A DNA stretch of 5,025 nucleotides, from NCBI GenBank assembly GCA_020355145.1, contig CP070660.1, forward strand, positions 679,118-684,142, written 5' to 3'. This DNA is from Deltaproteobacteria bacterium. Lineage in GTDB: Bacteria; Desulfobacterota; DSM-4660; Desulfatiglandales; B25-G16. A model generated the notes under the pieces. The model was not told the origin of the DNA and ran no database searches. It was given only the letters and a program-made list of their open reading frames with translations. A program made the translations under genes and the position numbers. This document shows, in pieces, positions 1-4,434 of the stretch. The number at the start of each line of letters is the position of its first letter. The stretch's first letter is position 1.

Positions 1-290
1 GGGAATTGGGTAAAGGGCTCTTTCAATCTGGCTACCCTGCCACCCTCCTGATCAATTGCCAGAAACAGTGGCAGACCACTATTTTCCATTGACACCCTCT
101 GGAGATCCCTGCACAGATTGGCTAGCTGAATTGGATCTGCTACGTTTCTACCAAATAATATGACGCCACCCAGGTGGTAATCCTTTATGATATTGATGCT
201 ATTCTCATCCAACACAGGGCCGGGGATACCCCCTATAAATAACTGGCCGATCTTTTGGGTGATCTCTGAAAGTTCAAATATGGGATTCAT
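1..290 (-). CDS. nagZ: Beta-N-acetylhexosaminidase, glycoside hydrolase family 3 (NagZ-like), N-terminal part
   Basis: Only the first 96 residues are present; the gene runs off the left edge. My reading of the complement gives GGVILFGRN at about residues 41-49 and the NagZ signature IDQEGGRV at 79-86, followed by a Pro-Phe-Thr-Gln-Phe stretch. These are landmarks of the GH3 TIM barrel, and the Asp of DQEGGR contacts the sugar in characterised NagZ. NagZ enzymes release GlcNAc from muropeptides during cell-wall recycling, usually in the cytoplasm; no signal peptide is seen. ATG at 288-290 is the first start after an in-frame stop (TAA) about 40 bases upstream. There is no Shine-Dalgarno: the leader just before the start is the nonamer repeat. 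It is divergent from murU and amgK, which supports a recycling role. Another GH3 hexosaminidase remains possible because the catalytic His/Asp loop lies outside the window. Confidence 0.92.
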   Translation of the reverse strand, partial: MNPIFELSEITQKIGQLFIGGIPGPVLDENSINIIKDYHLGGVILFGRNVADPIQLANLCRDLQRVSMENSGLPLFLAIDQEGGRVARLKEPFTQF

Positions 291-298
291 GATAGGTT

Positions 299-426
299 GT
301 TTGTTGAGTTTCTCGAGTTTGTCGGGTTAATATTAGGTACTTTAAGTATTTGCGTTTGCCTGCCCTGTGGAGTAAGCTTTTATCCTACAAGATAGGGCAT
401 TAAGGAAAACGACAAACCCAACAAAC
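299..426. repeat. Inverted arrays of 9-bp repeats in the nagZ-murU divergent region
   Basis: The left arm holds three successive 9-bp units, GTTTGTTGA (299-307), GTTTCTCGA (308-316) and GTTTGTCGG (317-325), plus a partial fourth. The right arm holds the complement of two units, ACGACAAAC (409-417) and CCAACAAAC (418-426). The consensus is about GTTTGTYGR. Between the arms, TGCCCT (361-366) pairs exactly with AGGGCA (394-399), and TGTGGA faces TCCTACA further in, so the whole block can fold as a long imperfect hairpin. The left arm lies in the untranslated leader of nagZ. Its function is unknown; it may be a small non-autonomous repeat element or a regulatory structure. Confidence 0.6.
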
Positions 427-439
427 ACTACTATTCATG

Positions 440-445
440 TATAAT
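440..445 (+). promoter_or_regulatory. Possible -10 element for the murU-amgK operon
   Basis: TATAAT matches the sigma-70 -10 consensus exactly and lies 35 bases before the murU start. No good -35 box is found at the right spacing. The nearest candidate, CCAACA at 418-423 (16-base spacer), lies in the right repeat arm and matches only three of six positions. Support is therefore the -10 alone. Confidence 0.35.
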
Positions 446-463
446 TACTTAAGGATAAATGCA

Positions 464-484
464 ATGAAAAAGGCAGGACTATGA
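464..484 (+). CDS. Six-codon leader minicistron overlapping the murU start
   Basis: ATG at 464-466 opens a reading frame for MKKAGL and stops at TGA 482-484. It is preceded at 8 bases by AAGGA (451-455), a better-spaced ribosome site than the one in front of murU itself (AGGA at 475-478, only 2 bases from its ATG; AGG at 471-473, 7 bases away). The stop overlaps the murU ATG as ATGA, the classic arrangement for translational coupling. The peptide is too short for sequence evidence of its own, so this may be chance. Confidence 0.3.
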   Translation: MKKAGL

Positions 485-1392
485 AGGCAATGATCTTGGC
501 TGCCGGTGAGGGATCGAGATTGAGGCCTTTGACCAATGTGTGCCCCAAGGTTTTGATCCCGGTTGTAAATAGGCCGGTGATAGACAGGATTATAGAGTTC
601 CTTAAGGCCCATGGAGTCCGGGAGATAATAGTCAATGCCCATCATCATTACCAGAAGATAGTCGATTACCTAAGGGGGGGTAGTCCCTTTGGAGTGAGGA
701 TGGAGATCAGGATTGAGAAAGAGATCTTAGGGACAGGGGGTGGAATCAAGAATACCCGTGATTTTTGGGACAAGGATCCCTTTATAGCTATAAACGGGGA
801 CATCCTGACCGATATAGACCTGAGAAGGGTCTATGAATCTCACATGAAGGGAGACAACCTCATCACTATGGTCCTTCATGACCTCCCTATACACAATAAG
901 GTAAGGGTGGACAATGAGATGAATATTGTATCTATTGGCCCAGGTACAAATATAGATGGGGCACTGGCATTCACCGGGATTCAGGTAATAGATCCCGAGG
1001 TACTCGATCTTATCCCCGAAAATAAGAGATATAGTATTATAGGGTGTTATAGAAGGCTGATAGATTCAGGGAAACCCATTAGGGGTTACCTGACAACCGG
1101 GCATAGATGGATTGACATAGGCACTATACCCGATTACTTGAGGTCTAATTTGAATCTCCTGCCTCGGGAGAAGATAGCTATAGCCCAAGAGGTCCATATA
1201 GATCCGGGTGCAACCCTCAAGGAATGGGCGGTCATTGGAAAGGGGAGTTCAATTGAAGGGGGTGCCCTTATAAAAGGATCGGTCCTCTGGAGGGATGTGA
1301 TTGTTAGGGAGGGAGTCAGGGTGGTTGACAGTGTGGTTACATCTGGCGTTGTCTTGGAAAGGGATCTCCTCGGTGGTGTTGCTATAAGGTAA
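481..1392 (+). CDS. murU: MurU-like sugar-1-phosphate nucleotidyltransferase
   Basis: A 303-residue nucleotidyltransferase that would transfer a nucleotide to a sugar 1-phosphate, most likely UMP to MurNAc 1-phosphate in peptidoglycan recycling. The Rossmann-like domain opens with LAAGEGSRLRPLT (6-18), the nucleotide-binding loop, then PKVLIPVVNRP (22-32) with the conserved Lys23. TGGGI (85-89) and NGD (105-107, metal-binding Asp) resemble MurU more than mannose-1-phosphate guanylyltransferases, which usually read TAGAI. WIDIG (210-214) supplies the second metal Asp. From about residue 235 to the end there are hexapeptide-like turns (VHIDPGATL, AVIGKGSSIEGG) typical of a left-handed beta helix. 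Pseudomonas MurU is only about 220 residues and lacks this tail. The ATG chosen matches the usual N-terminus MKAMILAAG. The kinase gene follows 123 bases later. GDP-mannose or heptose nucleotide synthesis cannot be excluded. Confidence 0.8.
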   Translation: MKAMILAAGEGSRLRPLTNVCPKVLIPVVNRPVIDRIIEFLKAHGVREIIVNAHHHYQKIVDYLRGGSPFGVRMEIRIEKEILGTGGGIKNTRDFWDKDPFIAINGDILTDIDLRRVYESHMKGDNLITMVLHDLPIHNKVRVDNEMNIVSIGPGTNIDGALAFTGIQVIDPEVLDLIPENKRYSIIGCYRRLIDSGKPIRGYLTTGHRWIDIGTIPDYLRSNLNLLPREKIAIAQEVHIDPGATLKEWAVIGKGSSIEGGALIKGSVLWRDVIVREGVRVVDSVVTSGVVLERDLLGGVAIR

Positions 1393-1406
1393 ACTTTTTA
1401 GTAGAT

Positions 1407-1503
1407 GTTCACCGTTCACCGTTCGCTGTTCACAGGCAATACATTAAGAACGCTTAACCTAGTATAGTAGCTAAAGGACAGCTAACAGTGAACAGTGAAC
1501 GGT
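1407..1503. repeat. Inverted arrays of 7-bp repeats between murU and amgK
   Basis: The left arm has four tandem heptamers: GTTCACC (1407-1413), GTTCACC (1414-1420), GTTCGCT (1421-1427) and GTTCACA (1428-1434). The right arm holds the complement form: AGCTAAC (1480-1486), AGTGAAC (1487-1493) and AGTGAAC (1494-1500). Bases 1411-1430 pair with 1484-1503 at 18 of 20 positions, and one of the two mismatches is a G-U wobble in RNA. The loop is about 53 bases. The block fills most of the 123-base gap. With no T-run it is not a terminator, but in the transcript it could form a strong hairpin ending 12 bases before the amgK start. Confidence 0.65.
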
Positions 1504-1515
1504 TATCTGATTTAG

Positions 1516-2529
1516 ATGATGGAACTAGAGGAATTCGTCAAATCTTACATAGATGATACCTACACCGATAATAGGGAATTTCGTTGGGAGAGACTGGCCG
1601 GTGATGGTTCAAGGAGGATCTTTTATCGCCTGAGAGGCAGTAAAGGCTCTTTTATAACCATGGCGAATCCCCCTAAAGAGGGGAATGCACAAAGGGAAAA
1701 CATCTCCTATTTGAAGATAGGCGAACATCTCTTTGAAAAAGGGGTCCCTGTTGCCTGTATTTACCGATATGACCTTGACCATGGCTGGTTTATCATGGAA
1801 GATCTGGGGCAAAAGGATCTCCAGGAGATTGCCCTCAGCACAGATAATAGCCTGAATATATACAAAAGGGTTATTGAACTCCTGATAAGGATCCAGCTCG
1901 ATGGCAGAGAGGATTTTGATCCGGAATGGTGTTATCAGAGCAAGAGATATGATAGATCTGTTATGGAGTTTGAGTCGGATTATTTTCTTACCTACTATCT
2001 GAAGGGACTCCTCGCACTAAAAGGGGATCTGTCTGGATTAAGACGCTCTTTTGAATACCTTGCTCGAAAGGCATCTCTTGCGGATAATGATTTCTTTATG
2101 CACAGGGATTTTCAGTCAAGGAACCTTATGATCAACAGGGGGAGGATAGGGGTGATAGATTGGCAGGGTGGCCGGTTAGGACCCTTGCAGTATGACCTTG
2201 CCTCTCTTTTAATAGATCCCTATGTGGGACTGAACAAGGATGATAGGATGCCCTTATATGATTATTATCTAAAGCTCCTTGAGGAGCGCCTTCCGGGGAT
2301 GTCCGATTCATTTACCAGGTATTATCCCCACCTTGCCATCCAGAGGAACCTCCAGATATTGGGTGCCTTCTCGTACCTCAGTAAGATACAGGGGAAAGAT
2401 AGATTTCTCCTATATATTTCCCCAGCCTTAAGATCTCTTGCGGGGCTTTTAGAGGAGGTTGATGACCCTGAATTATATCCACTGCAAAGGCTAATCGAGA
2501 AGATCGCTGAGAGACCCGCAACTGATTAA
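1516..2529 (+). CDS. amgK: AmgK-like sugar kinase (aminoglycoside phosphotransferase fold)
   Basis: A cytoplasmic kinase of 337 residues. AmgK phosphorylates MurNAc (and GlcNAc) at the anomeric carbon, giving the substrate of MurU. GDGSRRIFYRL (29-39) corresponds to the SDASFRRYFR nucleotide loop of Pseudomonas AmgK, MEDLG (94-98) is the hinge, HRDFQSRN (196-203) is the catalytic loop with Asp198 as base and Asn203 as metal ligand, and IDWQ (214-217) carries the second metal Asp215. GPLQYDLASLL (222-232) matches the GPxxYDLxSLL stretch typical of AmgK-type proteins. Two ATGs stand in tandem (1516 and 1519), and an in-frame TAG lies directly upstream, so the start cannot be earlier. No Shine-Dalgarno is visible. 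It follows murU on the same strand and is ended by a terminator, consistent with an operon. The exact sugar substrate is inferred from family and context. Confidence 0.83.
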   Translation: MMELEEFVKSYIDDTYTDNREFRWERLAGDGSRRIFYRLRGSKGSFITMANPPKEGNAQRENISYLKIGEHLFEKGVPVACIYRYDLDHGWFIMEDLGQKDLQEIALSTDNSLNIYKRVIELLIRIQLDGREDFDPEWCYQSKRYDRSVMEFESDYFLTYYLKGLLALKGDLSGLRRSFEYLARKASLADNDFFMHRDFQSRNLMINRGRIGVIDWQGGRLGPLQYDLASLLIDPYVGLNKDDRMPLYDYYLKLLEERLPGMSDSFTRYYPHLAIQRNLQILGAFSYLSKIQGKDRFLLYISPALRSLAGLLEEVDDPELYPLQRLIEKIAERPATD

Positions 2530-2531
2530 TT

Positions 2532-2563
2532 CCCCGTCTGACTAAAAAGAGAACGGGGTTTTT
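2532..2563 (+). terminator. Intrinsic terminator of the murU-amgK operon
   Basis: CCCCGT (2532-2537) pairs exactly with ACGGGG (2553-2558) across a 15-base A-rich loop and is followed at once by five T residues. It begins 3 bases after the amgK stop codon. Confidence 0.85.
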
Positions 2564-2598
2564 ACTCTTTCTCCAATTGATGAGATGATTTGGATAGT

Positions 2599-2666
2599 GT
2601 TGAATGTTGAGTCCTGACCATTATCATTTCGTTAAATTTGACTAAGAGTCAAACGGAGATCTGACC
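2599..2666. repeat. REP-like pair of imperfect direct repeats with a central hairpin
   Basis: Two related stretches end in the same tract: 2599-2619 (GTTGAATG then TTGAGTCCTGACC) and 2648-2666 (GTCAAACG then GAGATCTGACC). They share the pattern GAG-two bases-CTGACC. Just before the second copy, TTTGACT (2637-2643) and AGTCAAA (2647-2653) form a perfect 7-bp stem with a 3-base loop, and flanking CGTT and ACG can extend it. From memory, GGGGTCAG-type tracts beside TTTGAC occur near REP-associated (Y1 family) transposases; this could not be checked. The block lies between the operon terminator and the hydrolase stop codon. Confidence 0.4.
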
Positions 2667-2676
2667 CCATCACCTT

Positions 2677-3495
2677 TCATTTAGCCGATAAAAATTCTAG
2701 GAGAAAAGAGTAAAATTCTTCCGCCTGATCTATCATTACCCAATGTCCTGCTTCAGTAAACTCTTCAAATCTTAAGTTATTGTCTCTTAGAAATTGAATG
2801 GACCTTTCATCTATGCTTTTTGTGCCATAACAAAATACTTTTGAAACAGTGAGAGAAGCATATATTTTCCCTAGTTGACTTTTATATTTCCCAGGTAAGG
2901 CATTTTTTAGCTCATAAAGCTCCAGCGCATTTGCTTTAAAGGCCTGTGGCTGACATAACTTGAGAGATTCGTAATACCGTAGACAGGAAGGAAAGGCTTT
3001 TCCCCACTGATTCAAGACCAAATCGTTCATATACCTATCAACAAACCAGTTTTCGAAGTTATTATTTTTTTCTGCCTCAACGGCGTCTCTTGTTATGAAG
3101 TCATCGTACTGAGTTACATCTCCTTCGATATTTACATATTTTTCTATCATTCCCTCTTTGTCAGAGTTGCATAATAGAGTTGTCAGATCACCTCCCAAAG
3201 AATGACCAATAACGTCTAGTTCTTTCACTCCGGTCTTATCGATTATTTCCCAGATTCTATTTACTTGTGCGTTAAGACTGTAATCCTCATCACGGGCATC
3301 TGAACTTCTCCCGTATCCCAGCATATCAGGAATGAGAATATTAAAATCAGAAAATCTCTCATCCCGGAACACTTCATCAAAGCATCGACCGGACTCTCCT
3401 AAGCCGTGAATAAATAACAAAGTGTCTCTATCAGATAATATCTCGCCGTGTCGCAAAAACACTTCGCCTGCATTAACTTGGATAATTGATTCCAT
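2677..3495 (-). CDS. Alpha/beta hydrolase
   Basis: A 272-residue protein (from the chosen start) of the alpha/beta-hydrolase fold, without a signal peptide, so probably cytoplasmic. HGLGESG (30-36) is the oxyanion-hole loop. GHSLGG (97-102) is the nucleophile elbow with Ser99. AGHWVMID (249-256) carries the catalytic His251. The acid is probably Asp229 in YGTKSIDE, with Glu124/Asp126 in NIEGD as alternatives. The substrate is unknown; the fold covers esterases, lipases, haloalkane dehalogenases and C-C hydrolases. I prefer ATG at 3493-3495, which has AGTAGG 4 bases upstream. A TTG five codons earlier is the only other start, because an in-frame stop precedes it. The gene is visibly more AT-rich than amgK and the GNAT gene and runs opposite to the recycling operon, fitting acquired DNA. 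It may be an older cassette passenger, but no clear attC follows its stop. Confidence 0.85.
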   Translation of the reverse strand: MESIIQVNAGEVFLRHGEILSDRDTLLFIHGLGESGRCFDEVFRDERFSDFNILIPDMLGYGRSSDARDEDYSLNAQVNRIWEIIDKTGVKELDVIGHSLGGDLTTLLCNSDKEGMIEKYVNIEGDVTQYDDFITRDAVEAEKNNNFENWFVDRYMNDLVLNQWGKAFPSCLRYYESLKLCQPQAFKANALELYELKNALPGKYKSQLGKIYASLTVSKVFCYGTKSIDERSIQFLRDNNLRFEEFTEAGHWVMIDQAEEFYSFLLEFLSAK

Positions 3496-3718
3496 ACAGC
3501 CTACTTGCAACTATGAAAGGGAACATCGGTTCTAAAAAAACTTACAAACACATACTGTAATATGCATTTGCGTCATACTCGTGTTCCAAGATTAGACGAA
3601 ACAATAGTATGCTATCACGTTAGGAGAAAAGGCATCAAGTGAATAAGAGTACTTTGGGACAGATCACATTAAGATGATTTCGTGACCCTTACGTTGCTTC
3701 AGAACCAACCCTTTTAAA
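3496..3718. other. Intergenic region upstream of the hydrolase, no firm gene
   Basis: About 220 bases with no convincing gene or promoter. It contains a 27-codon plus-strand frame (3562-3642) without a ribosome site; its product ends VCYHVRRKGIK and only vaguely recalls the start of Y1-type transposases. At its right end, GTTGCTT (3693-3699) is the exact inverted copy of AAGCAAC (3719-3725) at the edge of the neighbouring attC-like site, and CCTTACG occurs twice in direct orientation (3687-3693 and 3728-3734). These small duplications suggest past recombination at this junction. Confidence 0.4.
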
Positions 3719-3779
3719 AAGCAACAGCCTTACGAAACGCCACGGCTTCCAGCCGTCCGTGTGGAATGAATTGTTATAT
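3719..3779 (-). other. attC-like recombination site downstream of the GNAT gene (degenerate)
   Basis: Read on the minus strand, the site begins ATATAACAATTCATTCCA. This closely resembles the left half (R'' plus L'') of common integron attC sites, which read about TAACAATTCATTCAAGCC. R'' (ATATAAC) fits the RYYYAAC consensus at 6 of 7 positions. A central hairpin follows, ACGGCT and AGCCGT around GGA. The right end, GTTGCTT, fits GTTRRRY at only 5 of 7, and the L' arm pairs poorly with L''. The length (61 bp) and the position just after the GNAT stop codon are as expected for a gene cassette. It is probably a decayed or chimeric attC. Confidence 0.5.
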
Positions 3780-3793
3780 GGCTTTTCTTGCAA

Positions 3794-4297
3794 TCAGTTT
3801 TCATCGGCTAGCTTATCTAAAGCCTTTCCGGTTAAGCGATATACTGTCCATTCATGCATGGGTACAGCGTTTATCTTCTCGTATGCTCTGATAGCTGGTT
3901 CGTTCCATTTCAGAACCGCCCATTCTAAACGACCACAATTTCGACCTCGGGCTAATCGAGCCACATGCGCGAGCAGCTTACGACCAAACCCTTTGCCGCG
4001 GTGCTCTGGCTTGACATAGATATCTTCGAGGTATATTCCCGGCCGTCCAAGAAAGGTTGAGAAATTGTAAAAAAACAACGCAAAGCTGATTGGAACGCCT
4101 CCATGTTCCCCAATTAGGGCCTCTGCGACCGGATGGTTACCAAAAAGCGATTCACGGATATCGCCTTCAGTAGCCACAACCTCATGGGAGCGATGTTCAT
4201 ATTCAGCTAGCTCTCTTATCAAGGAGAGAATCGTCGGCACATCATTTTCAGTTGCCTGCCTAATGTTCAAGTTCGGTGTTGTCACAAAGTCTCCCAT
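3794..4297 (-). CDS. GNAT acetyltransferase, spermidine/spermine (SSAT)-like or thialysine type
   Basis: A 167-residue acetyl-CoA-dependent N-acetyltransferase, full length for the SSAT-like group. It opens IRQATENDVPTILSLIRELAEYE (12-34), the usual N-terminal helix region. YLEDIYVKPEHRGKGFG (89-105) is strand 4 plus the acetyl-CoA loop (Arg100-Gly101-Lys102-Gly103-Phe104-Gly105). VLKWNEPAIRAYEK (128-141) holds the Trp-Asn pair and Tyr139, equivalent to the general-acid Tyr of SSAT. Eukaryotic and bacterial relatives acetylate polyamines, thialysine or similar primary amines; the substrate here is not known. The frame stays open further upstream to a TTG at 4369, but that stretch is the attC palindrome. 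ATG at 4295-4297 has GGAGA 6 bases upstream and is the better start. Base composition is more GC-rich than the hydrolase and methyltransferase on either side, as expected for a cassette gene. Acetyltransferases are frequent cassette cargo. Confidence 0.88.
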   Translation of the reverse strand: MGDFVTTPNLNIRQATENDVPTILSLIRELAEYEHRSHEVVATEGDIRESLFGNHPVAEALIGEHGGVPISFALFFYNFSTFLGRPGIYLEDIYVKPEHRGKGFGRKLLAHVARLARGRNCGRLEWAVLKWNEPAIRAYEKINAVPMHEWTVYRLTGKALDKLADEN

Positions 4298-4315
4298 CTC
4301 ATTTCTCCATGGATT

Positions 4316-4378
4316 TGCCAACGCCTCGGATGAGCTGCGCCGGCTTTTTGGCGTCAGCTCAATCCTCAAAGGTTAGGT
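4316..4378 (-). other. attC site between the methyltransferase and GNAT genes
   Basis: On the minus strand R'' is ACCTAAC (4372-4378), a perfect RYYYAAC, and R' is GTTGGCA (4316-4322), 5 of 7 against GTTRRRY. Between them, TGAGCTG and CGCC (4355-4361, 4350-4353) pair fully with GGCG and CAGCTCA (4338-4341, 4331-4337) around an 8-base loop, and a further GGA/TCC pair lies outside. Two unpaired extra bases (at 4354 and 4362) both lie in the R'' arm, like the extrahelical bases that set attC polarity. Total length is 63 bp. There is no T-tract on either strand, so it is not an intrinsic terminator. R' is 18 bases from the GNAT start, and R'' is 56 bases after the methyltransferase stop. Confidence 0.65.
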
Positions 4379-4434
4379 TTTTCTGTCTTAATCAACAATA
4401 AAGGCCCTGATAATGTATGATTACACAGGTAGAT

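Noticed and set aside
435..648. Two minus-strand frames of 66 and 67 codons
   Set aside because: They are antisense to the murU 5' end, show no known motifs and have no ribosome site or supporting context.
1609..1812. Minus-strand frame of 67 codons
   Set aside because: Lies wholly antisense to the kinase domain of amgK, which has clear motifs.
2634..2640. Possible attC R'' (ATTTAAC on the minus strand) after the hydrolase stop
   Set aside because: Matches the short R'' consensus but no partner R' or pairing arm follows within about 130 bases.
3628..3634. GTTAGGA on the plus strand as an attC R' end
   Set aside because: Six of seven consensus bases, but no upstream R'' or palindrome accompanies it.
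3759..4019. Plus-strand frame of 86 codons
   Set aside because: Antisense to the GNAT gene and the attC-like site; its Arg-, Ser- and Pro-rich low-complexity product looks like a shadow translation.
4331..4361. Strong hairpin read as an intrinsic terminator
   Set aside because: Neither strand has a T-run after the stem; the flanking RYYYAAC-type ends fit an attC site better.
4298..4369. Upstream extension of the GNAT frame to a TTG at 4369, giving 24 more residues
   Set aside because: The extension is read through the attC palindrome, has no family similarity, and ATG 4297 has a better ribosome site and the expected GNAT N-terminus.
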